Source of the DNA: TA-21 sp035620895
GTDB taxonomy: Archaea > Thermoproteota > Nitrososphaeria > Nitrososphaerales > Nitrososphaeraceae
Reading direction: 5' to 3'
Length of the DNA: 16,131 nt
Assembly (NCBI GenBank): GCA_035620895.1
Contig: DASPFY010000034.1
Coordinates: forward strand, 1 to 16,131
Notes under the pieces: model-generated
What the model was told of the DNA's origin: nothing
Database searches by the model: none
Seen by the model: only the letters and a program-made list of their open reading frames with translations
Part shown: positions 8,865-15,050 of the stretch, piece by piece
Numbering within the stretch: the stretch's first letter is position 1
Layout: each line of letters begins with the position of its first letter
Made by a program: the position numbers and the translations under genes

Positions 8865-10400
8865 ATGATTGATATTTCATCAACACCAATATTGATAATA
8901 ATCTTGTTAGGCACAGTGGGCCTAGTTATACCTGTTATTGATGCTATTAGAAAAGAAAAAGGAAGAAACAAGAACAAGCTATTCAGTGCAATAACCTTTG
9001 GAACTCTAATAGTTGCCATACTTTTAGTCATTTCTAGAGTAATTGGAGGAGAACCACTACCTACGATGAACTTTGGTGAAGATGTTGTAGCAGATGACAT
9101 GTTTGGATCTTTCTTTGCAATTACATTGTTGATTGTCTCAATAATGGTTTCAGTGTCATCTTGGAACTATATTCGAGGCATATCAAATCCCGCATCTTAC
9201 TATTCACTGATCTTACTATCCACTATAGGTATGGTTCTAATAGCCTACTCAACCGACCTTGTAATGTTATTTATTGCCTGGGAATTGATGTCTATTCCTA
9301 CTTATGCTCTTGCGGCATATGCGAAGAAAGATCCTATTTCCAACGAGGCAGCAATAAAATATTTCATGTTCGGAGCTCTTTCTTCTGCTTTGATTGTCTT
9401 GGCAATAGGCTTCGTATATGGTGCTACAGGAACTACAAATATTGGCGAATCCATGAAAATATTGGCTGATACTATATCTCAGGCTGGACCGGGACAACTC
9501 ATTGGAGGAGTTATACCAATTTCATATCTTGCAATAGGTATGCTTATTGCTGGTTTCGGATTCAAGATGGGTCTTGTTCCATTTCACATGTGGCTTCCAG
9601 ACACATATGAAGGCGCTCCAACAACAATAGGTGCCTTGCTAGCCGCTGGGACCAAAAAAGCGGGTTTTGCTGCAGCAATACGTGTAGTAATAATCGGGAT
9701 GTTTGTACTTGGTCTAGATTGGAGTTTTGTCTTGGCGATTTTGGCAATAATTACTATGACTGTTGGAAATCTAGGAGCATTACTACAGAAAAGTGTTCCA
9801 AGGATCATGGCATACTCCAGTATCGCTCAAGCTGGTTATATCATGATAGGTTTGGCAATTGCACCCTATTCAGCAATGGCATTAGATGGCTCGCTTTTTC
9901 ATATTCTAAATCATGCCGTAATGAAATCCGTTGCCTTTCTGGCTATTGCTGCCGTTGCTATAGGCCTTACAAGTTATAGTCTGGATAAATACATGGGGCT
10001 TGGCAAGCGAATGCCCCTGACGGCAATAGCACTTACTATTTCTTTGCTAGCATTGGCCGGAGTTCCTCCATTAAATGGATTCTGGAGCAAATTGGTTCTT
10101 TTTGAATCAGCTATTGATAGCGGTACCGTAATATCGTGGGGTCCGTATCTTGCTATAGCTGGAGTATTAAATAGTGCACTATCACTTGGATACTATTTAT
10201 GGATAATTAGAAAAATGTATCTGGATGAAAGTAGCGATATGTCAAGAATTAAGGAACCAAAAGCAATACTGGCGGTTCTGATGTTTGGTATGATATTTAT
10301 GGTAGGATTTGGAATATGGCATGCACCGCTGTTGGAATTTGCATCACTTTCTTCTCCACCTCCATTTGATCAAATTTTAGCTCAGGTTGGCGGAAAATAG
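8865..10400 (+). CDS. nuoN: NADH-quinone oxidoreductase subunit N (ND2-like antiporter-type proton channel)
   Basis: 511 aa, close to the usual NuoN length with many hydrophobic segments. The conserved core includes Glu140 in MLFIAWELMSIPTYALAAY, Lys234 in GFGFKMGLVPFHMWLPDTYEGAPTTIGALLAAGTKKAG (with Lys264/265), QKSVPRIMAYSSIAQAGYI and LAGVPPLNGFWSK. GGAGG at 8845-8849 lies 15 nt before the ATG. ATGs at 8835, 8843 and 8852 start only very short out-of-frame reading frames, and the last two of these end within the nuoN start. This is the last gene of the operon. It is followed by a T-rich stretch and a convergent gene, with no nuoE, nuoF or nuoG. Confidence 0.95.
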   Translation: MIDISSTPILIIILLGTVGLVIPVIDAIRKEKGRNKNKLFSAITFGTLIVAILLVISRVIGGEPLPTMNFGEDVVADDMFGSFFAITLLIVSIMVSVSSWNYIRGISNPASYYSLILLSTIGMVLIAYSTDLVMLFIAWELMSIPTYALAAYAKKDPISNEAAIKYFMFGALSSALIVLAIGFVYGATGTTNIGESMKILADTISQAGPGQLIGGVIPISYLAIGMLIAGFGFKMGLVPFHMWLPDTYEGAPTTIGALLAAGTKKAGFAAAIRVVIIGMFVLGLDWSFVLAILAIITMTVGNLGALLQKSVPRIMAYSSIAQAGYIMIGLAIAPYSAMALDGSLFHILNHAVMKSVAFLAIAAVAIGLTSYSLDKYMGLGKRMPLTAIALTISLLALAGVPPLNGFWSKLVLFESAIDSGTVISWGPYLAIAGVLNSALSLGYYLWIIRKMYLDESSDMSRIKEPKAILAVLMFGMIFMVGFGIWHAPLLEFASLSSPPPFDQILAQVGGK

Positions 10401-10416
10401 TTTACAAAAATCTGTC

Positions 10417-10430
10417 ATTTTATTTTTATT
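10417..10430 (+). terminator. T-rich putative terminator after the nuo operon
   Basis: An almost pure T stretch (TTTTATTTTTATT) starts 16 nt after the nuoN stop. Archaeal RNA polymerase commonly terminates at such oligo-T tracts without a hairpin. It is placed where the operon should end, ahead of a convergent gene. Confidence 0.5.
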
Positions 10431-10632
10431 ATCGAAATTTATTGGTAATAATAGAGGAAACAAAAAAAGATAGCAAAAAGGAAACTTTAATTAATATAGA
10501 AGTTGAAACATTATATTTAATTAATAAATGTACATGTAAGAATACAAATTAATTTAATAAAGCCGTTAAAACAATTGCAATTTTATTTTTTGACTAAAAT
10601 TTTTTGAATAGTTGATCCAATTTAAAACATTC

Positions 10633-10656
10633 TTAATTTATAAGTTAATTTATAAC
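10633..10656. repeat. 12-bp tandem duplication
   Basis: TTAATTTATAAG is followed immediately by TTAATTTATAAC, two copies differing only in the last base. It lies in the convergent spacer and has no assigned role. Confidence 0.7.
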
Positions 10657-10684
10657 TGGTCCCTAAATTAATTAGGTAGAACTT

Positions 10685-11647
10685 TTAAAATGATATCATA
10701 TTCAAATTTGTTAATTCTTCTAATTGGTGTCTAAGTCTTTTCGTTAATTTACTCTCTACATTATTTGTTACCAGGTTTAACTCGTTCTTTGCTTTGATTG
10801 AATAAGATTTATGTAAGTTTTCCATTCTTTTTACAATTAGATTAGAGTGATTATTCTGTTTCATTAATAGATTAAATAATCTATCCTCATTATTCCAATC
10901 GTCCAGGTCATCGTGAATTTGATATGCAATACCCATGAGATTACCAAAATTTCCCATAGCTTGGATCTCATTTTCGCTTCCACCTCCAAGAATAGCTCCA
11001 ATTCTTGCAGAGGATTCAAATAATGAAGCTGTCTTATTTTCTAGTACCTTGATATAATCGTCTTCTGTAATGCTATTATCTTTGTTCAATCTAATTTCCA
11101 TTATTTCTCCTTCGCTCATTCTAATCGCAGCATTTGCTATTTCAGAAGCAATTTGAGGATTATTCAGTTTTGAAGTAATATTTAGGATAATTCCCAATAC
11201 AAAATCTGCAGTCAATATACTATTATTATATCCATATTTTACATGAAATGAAGGTTTACCTCGCCTTACTTCATCTTCATCAATAATATCATCATGTATG
11301 ACAGATTCGGTGTGTAGAAGTTCTATCGCAGAAGCCGCAAGGTAGGTATTTTCGTCTATTTTTGACTCTATAGTATCTGAATATCTTGTCGAGATATTAT
11401 TGTCCAATCTTCTATCTCCGATGGTCACTTGGTTACTGTTTGATTGAGAATTCTTTGATCCGATTATTTCAGAAGATAATACCAATATAAGCGGACGTAT
11501 CCGCTTTCCTCCCTCACAAGCGTATTTTAAAGGAGAATAAAACTCCGACCATGAATATAGATCTAGTTCTCTTTTTAAAATAGTGTTTATTCTTAAAAGA
11601 AAATCACCGAATTGTTCCGTCAATGGATTCGCTGACTTTCGGTCCAT
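10685..11647 (-). CDS. idsA: Polyprenyl diphosphate synthase, geranylgeranyl diphosphate synthase type
   Basis: 320 aa from the ATG at 11647. An in-frame TTG at 11677 would add 10 residues. It condenses isopentenyl diphosphate onto allylic diphosphates to give C20 (or longer) chains for archaeal membrane ether lipids; product length cannot be read safely from sequence. All family motifs are present (numbered from the ATG): GGKRIRP (46-52), first Asp-rich motif HDDIIDEDEVRRGKP (118-132), KTASLF (205-210) and second Asp-rich motif YQIHDDLDDW (242-251). A polar loop at about 65-100 (Ser/Asn/Asp-rich) is longer than usual. A TTTTAAAT element at 11698-11705 puts transcription start near 11676, giving a ~29-nt leader for the ATG or a leaderless TTG. 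Confidence 0.9.
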   Translation of the reverse strand: MDRKSANPLTEQFGDFLLRINTILKRELDLYSWSEFYSPLKYACEGGKRIRPLILVLSSEIIGSKNSQSNSNQVTIGDRRLDNNISTRYSDTIESKIDENTYLAASAIELLHTESVIHDDIIDEDEVRRGKPSFHVKYGYNNSILTADFVLGIILNITSKLNNPQIASEIANAAIRMSEGEIMEIRLNKDNSITEDDYIKVLENKTASLFESSARIGAILGGGSENEIQAMGNFGNLMGIAYQIHDDLDDWNNEDRLFNLLMKQNNHSNLIVKRMENLHKSYSIKAKNELNLVTNNVESKLTKRLRHQLEELTNLNMISF

Positions 11648-11697
11648 GTTGTTACTACCAGTATAATTCTCATCCAAGTACGCTAACTTAGGTCTAG

Positions 11698-11705
11698 ATT
11701 TAAAA
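11698..11705 (-). promoter_or_regulatory. TATA-like element for the polyprenyl synthase gene
   Basis: On the minus strand it reads TTTTAAAT, with its centre about 25 nt upstream of position 11676. This is the spacing expected for an archaeal TATA box, with transcription starting at or just before the possible start codons. Confidence 0.45.
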
Positions 11706-11781
11706 TTATTAGCATATTAATGCTACTATGAAATTGAATCTGAAAAGCTCGAAATATGAGAATATGTTTAATATAGAATCT

Positions 11782-11877
11782 TGCTCCGGCCGGGATTTGA
11801 ACCCGGGATCTGCGACTCGAAAGGCCACAATGCTTGACCGGACTATGCAGCATAGTTAGCTACTACACCACCGGAGC
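11782..11877 (-). tRNA. tRNA-Glu (anticodon TTC) with a 20-nt D-loop insertion
   Basis: Minus-strand cloverleaf. Acceptor arms GCTCCGG/CCGGAGC pair over 7 bp, followed by discriminator A at 11782 with no encoded CCA. The T arm is CCGGG-TTCAAAT-CCCGG. The anticodon arm has loop CTTTCGA with TTC at 11819-11821 on the minus strand, closed by a 5-bp stem containing two G-T wobbles. Removing 20 nt from the D-loop (about 11842-11861) leaves a normal 76-nt tRNA-Glu with GTGTAGTCCGGTCAAGCAT as D arm. The insertion is therefore probably a non-canonical archaeal tRNA intron. The flanking TAGT is repeated at both ends, so the exact boundaries are uncertain by up to 4 nt. Confidence 0.9.
11842..11861 (-). 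other. Putative non-canonical tRNA intron in the D-loop
   Basis: 20 nt lie between GTGTAGT and CCGG in the D-loop of tRNA-Glu. The insertion can fold as ACTATG/CATAGT with a 3-nt loop, or alternatively GTAGC/GCTGC with a 7-nt loop. A clear canonical bulge-helix-bulge could not be drawn by hand. Because TAGT occurs on both sides, the true intron may be shifted up to 11846-11865. Confidence 0.65.
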
Positions 11878-11902
11878 ATGCAAAACTTTCTTGTTTAGAT
11901 TC

Positions 11903-11910
11903 TAATAAAA
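11903..11910 (-). promoter_or_regulatory. TATA-like element for tRNA-Glu
   Basis: The minus strand reads TTTTATTA, centred about 30 nt upstream of the first tRNA-Glu base at 11877, the expected archaeal promoter distance. Confidence 0.45.
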
Positions 11911-11924
11911 TCTTTTCTTAATAG

Positions 11925-11972
11925 GAAAAACCTTCTTTTAAAAAAATAAAAATATAATTCAAAAGGTTTTTC
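11925..11972. repeat. 10-bp inverted repeat flanking a TATA-like sequence
   Basis: GAAAAACCTT (11925-11934) and AAGGTTTTTC (11963-11972) are perfect reverse complements. The 28-nt interval is AT-only apart from two C residues and contains AAAAATATAATT, the likely TATA element of the downstream CADD-like gene. The position suggests an operator or DNA-bending site, but no function is demonstrated. Confidence 0.6.
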
Positions 11973-11998
11973 TATTCTTTATTGGATTAAATCAACAT

Positions 11999-12757
11999 AT
12001 GAAAACCCACGAGAATAACTTGTCATTTCTAAATAGTTTAATGTTTGTTATTGAAGAGATTGACTATGAAATTGAACATAGAAGTTTACTTAAACATCCT
12101 TTTTATACAATGTGGACAGAAGGAAAATTGACTGTTGATCATCTAAGAGGGTATTCAAAAGAATATTTCCAGCTCGTAAAAGCAGTACCCAAATTCGTAG
12201 AAAATATTTATTACAATTGGTCCACGCAATTGTCAGTTGATGATGTTAATTTAAATCAGGAAACCAATGACTATAGGACCAAGTACTTGGCAAATATTAA
12301 ACAGGTGCAAATTGAAGAATCTGAACATATTGAACCGTGGATTAACTTTGCTCTTTCATTGGGATTCACTAGAAATGAGATAATTGAATATGACGGAACA
12401 AAAAAGGTTAATCAAGCAATAAATAAGTTTGAAAAATTATCCTCTATTTCTGTTCTGAGTGGAGCTGCTGCAATGTATTCCTTTGAAAAAGAAATTCCAA
12501 AAATAAGTTCTATCAAAATAGATGGCTTGGAGAAGTTCTATGGAATCAATAGCGATGTGGCTGTCAACTACTTCAAGATTCATCAGACAGTAGATATAAA
12601 ACACGCAAAGCTCTGGGAAACTATTTTGACTGATTCAAATATACGTGCACTAAATGATGGGCTAGAAAACGATGACATAATTAATGCAGCAATGCAATCA
12701 TTGCAATTGCAAAATCTTATTCTCGATTCTGTATATGAAAAATATGTGTGTAGTTAA
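11999..12757 (+). CDS. CADD/TenA/PqqC-like helical metalloenzyme (heme-oxygenase-like fold)
   Basis: 252 aa, soluble, predicted all-helical. It matches the CADD branch of the TenA/PqqC superfamily, whose chlamydial member makes para-aminobenzoate for folate using a protein tyrosine and a di-metal centre. By hand alignment to Chlamydia CADD these key residues are kept: Tyr36 (HPFYTMW, for Tyr27), His110 (H88), Glu163 (SFEKEIP, for E142), Lys173 (K152), and His195, Asp199 and His202 in HQTVDIKH (H174, D178, H181). The position of the ligand Glu81 is Val103, with other glutamates nearby (106, 107, 109), and Tyr141 is Phe162. The start ATG has no Shine-Dalgarno, consistent with a short leader from the TATA-like sequence at about 11948-11959. 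A pterin-precursor role is inferred; other TenA-like oxidase roles are possible. Confidence 0.75.
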   Translation: MKTHENNLSFLNSLMFVIEEIDYEIEHRSLLKHPFYTMWTEGKLTVDHLRGYSKEYFQLVKAVPKFVENIYYNWSTQLSVDDVNLNQETNDYRTKYLANIKQVQIEESEHIEPWINFALSLGFTRNEIIEYDGTKKVNQAINKFEKLSSISVLSGAAAMYSFEKEIPKISSIKIDGLEKFYGINSDVAVNYFKIHQTVDIKHAKLWETILTDSNIRALNDGLENDDIINAAMQSLQLQNLILDSVYEKYVCS

Positions 12758-12765
12758 AGATTATC

Positions 12766-12777
12766 TTTTTATTGTTT
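12766..12777 (+). terminator. T-rich putative terminator after the CADD-like gene
   Basis: TTTTTATTGTTT follows the TAA stop by about 9 nt, an oligo-T tract of the kind used by archaeal RNA polymerase. Confidence 0.4.
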
Positions 12778-12832
12778 AGGATAAATATTATCCGCAGAAA
12801 AAAGATAAAAATAACTTGGATAAACTTAAAAT

Positions 12833-12840
12833 TTTTATAT
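12833..12840 (+). promoter_or_regulatory. TATA-like element for the CAT-anticodon tRNA
   Basis: TTTTATAT centred about 41 nt before the first tRNA base would start transcription near 12863 and give a ~15-nt 5' leader. A second candidate, TATAAAAAA at 12866-12874, is too close to the tRNA to be its promoter. Confidence 0.4.
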
Positions 12841-12877
12841 CCAATGAATTTTGATACTATTAAAGTATAAAAAATTT

Positions 12878-12951
12878 GGGCCTATAGCTTAGCCTGGCAG
12901 AGCGACCGGCTCATAACCGGTAGGTCAAGGGTTCAAACCCCTTTAGGCCCA
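12878..12951 (+). tRNA. tRNA with anticodon CAT, probably tRNA-Ile2 (alternatively elongator tRNA-Met)
   Basis: Cloverleaf with acceptor GGGCCTA/TAGGCCC (7 bp), D arm TAGCTTAGCCTGGCAGAGCG, anticodon stem ACCGG/CCGGT around loop CTCATAA (anticodon at 12912-12914), T arm AAGGG-TTCAAAC-CCCTT, and discriminator A at 12951. No intron and no encoded CCA. It is not the initiator: the anticodon stem lacks the three G-C pairs and position 1-72 is a normal G-C. The GGGCC acceptor and the D arm resemble archaeal tRNA-Ile more than elongator tRNA-Met. C34 would then be changed to agmatidine to read AUA. The Ile2 assignment is an inference from recalled family sequences. Confidence 0.93.
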
Positions 12952-12974
12952 TGAAAATTTTAATACGCAACCTG

Positions 12975-12982
12975 TTTATAAG
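12975..12982 (+). promoter_or_regulatory. TATA box for a short frameshifted gene
   Basis: TTTATAAG is centred 25 nt before the ATG at 13003, the spacing expected for a leaderless archaeal transcript beginning at that ATG. Confidence 0.45.
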
Positions 12983-13002
12983 GAAGGACAATTATTCAAA
13001 TT

Positions 13003-13189
13003 ATGTCAAACGAGAATTTCAGTTTCAACAAAAAATACCAACTACTAGAGTTAACGTTATGATAAGGCGCTATCAAGTCGCAAGAGAGCCATTTTTAGGT
13101 GTAATGCATTAGAAACAAAAAGACAACGGTTAGCAAGATTCTCGGTATTTCTAGACTATGTGAAACATGAATGTCCATCTATTGAATAA
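13003..13189 (+). pseudogene. Small hypothetical protein gene interrupted by a +1 shift
   Basis: From ATG 13003 the frame reads MSNENFSFNKKYQLLELTL and stops at TGA (13060-13062). In the +1 frame the reading continues as YDKALSSRKRAIFRC, NALETKRQRLARFSVF and LDYVKHECPSIE to a TAA at 13187-13189. Dropping one T within the ACGTTATGA stretch joins the two into a single basic, globular-looking protein of ~61 aa. The second half is visibly richer in G and C than the surrounding non-coding DNA, as the genes are. A TATA box sits at leaderless distance from the ATG. The family is not recognised. It could be a recent pseudogene, a sequencing error, or a recoded gene. Confidence 0.4.
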
Positions 13190-13322
13190 AAAGTAGTAAG
13201 AATATATATCATAATCCAAATCAAAAAACGACGGAACTATGCGACTTCAAGACCGGTACCATATCTTTGATTTTAGTATTTTCTAAGTAAATTTCTATAA
13301 TATGCTAGTAATATGTATCCAT

Positions 13323-13661
13323 TTAATTTTGTAGTACATAGATCCAGTTGAAGTAGATAGATCCAGTTTTTGGGACTCCACTTTCTCCCCTAACATTGAT
13401 TTTCTATTGATTTTGCTGTTGTTAATTAGTAAATCTTGAAATACTAAATTTGCAGTAATAATAATGTCATATGCAGAAAAAATACTGTTTGTATCTTTGA
13501 GTGTGTTTTGAGGATCAATTATTAGAAGCAAGCTTTTTCGTGCATTAATACATGTGTATCTCTTTCCTGGGATAGACTTTTCCCAAATAAATACTGTAAA
13601 AATTTTGTCTGTTCTGAGTTCAACGATTAGTCACACGCTCAATGATTTTTGTAAATTTCAT
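13323..13661 (-). pseudogene. Possible decayed reading frame, minus strand
   Basis: Three consecutive minus-strand segments read as plausible protein in different frames. The first is MKFTKIIERVTN from ATG 13661. The second, after a +1 shift at a TGA, includes VELRTDKIFTVFIWEKSIPG, KRYTCINARKSLLLIIDPQN and IFSAYDIIITANLVFQDLL. After another shift near 13388 it reads INVRGESGVPKTGSIYFNW and ends in a TAA at 13323-13325. Without the last shift the middle frame runs on to a TAG at 13295-13297, giving a 78-codon frame from a TTG at 13531. The family is not recognised. A TATA-like ATATAAAAA lies at 13669-13677, closer to the ATG than usual. Chance open frames are common in such AT-rich DNA, so this is tentative. 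Confidence 0.3.
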
Positions 13662-13699
13662 TAATTATCTTTTTATATGTGAATTTAATTGTATTTTGT

Positions 13700-13715
13700 C
13701 ATAACATATGTTATG
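13700..13715. promoter_or_regulatory. Perfect 16-bp palindrome, candidate protein-binding site
   Basis: CATAACATATGTTATG equals its own reverse complement over all 16 positions. It lies in gene-free DNA about 190 nt upstream of the first coiled-coil gene and about 40 nt upstream of the possible minus-strand relic. A dimeric regulator could bind it; no function is shown. Confidence 0.4.
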
Positions 13716-13864
13716 TTTTCTTGTTCTGCAGGAATAAGAGGTTTTTTATTATACTGGCGAAACTGTGCCCCACAGGTTTATTTATGAATAACAATTGCTA
13801 ATCAACTTCCCTATGAGACTAAATTTATTTACTATATAATAAAATGGATAATCTATAGTCAATA

Positions 13865-13872
13865 GTATAAAT
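13865..13872 (+). promoter_or_regulatory. TATA-like element for the first coiled-coil gene
   Basis: The AGTATAAATG region (TATAAAT core) lies about 35 nt before the ATG at 13904, predicting a start near 13893 and a ~10-nt leader without a Shine-Dalgarno. A second AT-rich candidate, ACTATATAAT, is at 13831-13840. Confidence 0.4.
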
Positions 13873-13903
13873 GTTAATATCGTTTAGGGTCTGATATTAT
13901 TAT

Positions 13904-14458
13904 ATGTCTTCTCAAAAAGATAATATAAAGGAAACTACCAACAAAATTAAAGAATCATCGGACAAATACATCGAACAACAAAACCAACAAATCAAGGATA
14001 CAGCAGCTAACATATCAGAAACAACAGAAAACATTACTGAAAGAGTAAATAGATTTCAAGAAGATAATAGAAAAATCTTTGAAAAGAATGTAGATACCTT
14101 CAAGAAATATCAAGAACAAATCAGCAAAACTTCACAGGAAATATCAAATAACTCCGTAGAATTACAAAAAAATATCATTAATACATATCAATCATCTTAC
14201 GTTCAATTCTTGGACAATATCTCTAAGTCATATTGGCAAAATTTCAAGATTCCAGAAAGATATTCTGAAACATATAATTCATTAAACAAAAATATACAGG
14301 ATGGTACAGTCAACGCAACAAATTTCATAAACGAGGTTATAGTAGGCAGTGTGGAAAATTTCAATAAAACATTAGAACTCACACAAAGGTATTATAACGA
14401 TATTTTACAAAATAACTTTAATTACGCAAGGAAAATAGAAAGATCGTATAACAGATAA
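13904..14458 (+). CDS. Hypothetical helical/coiled-coil protein, phasin-like, paralogue A
   Basis: 184 aa, no signal peptide or membrane segment. Residues 1-92 are rich in Gln, Asn, Lys, Glu, Thr and Ser with spaced Ile/Val, typical of a long amphipathic helix or coiled coil. Residues 93-184 are a second helical region with aromatic residues (TYQSSYVQFLDNI at 94-106, then VENFNKTLELTQRYYNDIL at 150-168). It is clearly related in this C-terminal half to the 183-aa protein starting at 15051. Composition and architecture recall phasins, the amphipathic helical proteins that coat polyhydroxyalkanoate granules. No phasin family motif can be confirmed by eye and no pha gene is in the window. It stands alone with its own promoter and a T-rich terminator. 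Confidence 0.85.
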   Translation: MSSQKDNIKETTNKIKESSDKYIEQQNQQIKDTAANISETTENITERVNRFQEDNRKIFEKNVDTFKKYQEQISKTSQEISNNSVELQKNIINTYQSSYVQFLDNISKSYWQNFKIPERYSETYNSLNKNIQDGTVNATNFINEVIVGSVENFNKTLELTQRYYNDILQNNFNYARKIERSYNR

Positions 14459-14468
14459 TAAAAATTCA

Positions 14469-14481
14469 TTTTTTTCTTTTT
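14469..14481 (+). terminator. T-rich putative terminator after paralogue A
   Basis: Thirteen bases, T apart from a single C at 14476, lie 11 nt after the stop. Just downstream is a perfect 7-bp hairpin, AATAATA-ACGG-TATTATT (14485-14502). Confidence 0.5.
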
Positions 14482-14510
14482 GTCAATAATAACGGTATTA
14501 TTGCCTTATC

Positions 14511-14530
14511 AGCATTTTTAAGCATTTTTA
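14511..14530. repeat. 10-bp tandem repeat, two copies
   Basis: AGCATTTTTA occurs twice head to tail directly after the hairpin at 14485-14502. The two extra T-runs may act as backup terminators. Confidence 0.7.
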
Positions 14531-14973
14531 ATAATCTAGAACATAATTTGTGGAACTTATGCAAATGTGTGTATTATTGAGATCTTTCATGACCAGTGAA
14601 ACCTGAAATATATTTCCCTGGCAGCTATCACATAGACAGAATTTAAAAATTTTGTTGTAGCTCTGTATTATGATATCATTTATATATACCCCTTTCAGGG
14701 ATCAATTATTTCTATTTTTAGATGTAAATATTCAGATTTACTATATCAAATATCATAACCAACATGAACTATATGTCTGCCGTATTTTTTACCTATGATA
14801 AAAATATCTCGCGAAAAAGTTTCCTTTTTTTTTGATAAATTAATATCAAAATTAAGACTTCGTCTGATTCAATACAGATGCATATTCATAGTATTTCTGA
14901 GGTGCCTAGCGTATCAGAATGTTTATCATAATAAGGGTAAATTCTCACACATTATAGAATAAAATTCATAAAT

Positions 14974-14980
14974 GTATAAA
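14974..14980 (+). promoter_or_regulatory. TATA-like element for the second coiled-coil gene
   Basis: The GTATAAA region predicts a start near 15003 and a ~48-nt leader. A closer TTATAAG at 15038-15044 is only ~10 nt from the ATG and would start transcription inside the gene, so it is less likely to serve this start. Confidence 0.35.
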
Positions 14981-15050
14981 GGTCGGAATGTATTGCTATT
15001 AATTTTTAGGCTGTTAAAATCCTGTACACCCACTGCTTATAAGTAAGAAT

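Larger units (their letters stand above)
10401..10684. other. Convergent intergenic spacer, very AT-rich
   Basis: 284 nt between the tail-to-tail nuoN and polyprenyl synthase genes. It holds the oligo-T tract after nuoN, several TTAATTAAT motifs, a near-perfect 12-bp tandem duplication at 10633-10656 (TTAATTTATAAG then TTAATTTATAAC), and a small hairpin CCTAA-N5-TTAGG at 10662-10676 just beyond the polyprenyl synthase stop. No reading frame worth reporting was seen. Confidence 0.6.
14459..15050. other. Gene-free spacer between the two coiled-coil genes
   Basis: 592 nt, very AT-rich. It holds the terminator region and tandem repeat at its left end, TATA-like stretches (for example TTTATATATA at 14680-14689) and the paralogue B promoter region. 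A 57-codon stop-free minus-strand stretch (14528-14701) contains a CLCDSC motif but no usual start codon. No complete gene or recognisable RNA was seen. Confidence 0.5.

Noticed and set aside
8835..8872. Very short upstream ATG frames before nuoN
   Set aside because: Six to nine codons only. They arise from the purine-rich ribosome binding region, and no regulatory pattern can be supported.
8771..9100. 109-codon minus-strand open frame across the nuoL/nuoN junction
   Set aside because: Antisense to two real genes; its hydrophobic look is the complement of membrane-helix codons.
13713..13787. 24-codon plus-strand frame MFSCSAGIRGFLLYW...
   Set aside because: Short, begins inside the palindrome, no promoter or ribosome binding site in place, and no recognisable family.
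12951..13903. Possible integration site for a mobile element next to the CAT tRNA
   Set aside because: No integrase, transposase or repeat of the tRNA 3' end was found downstream within the window.
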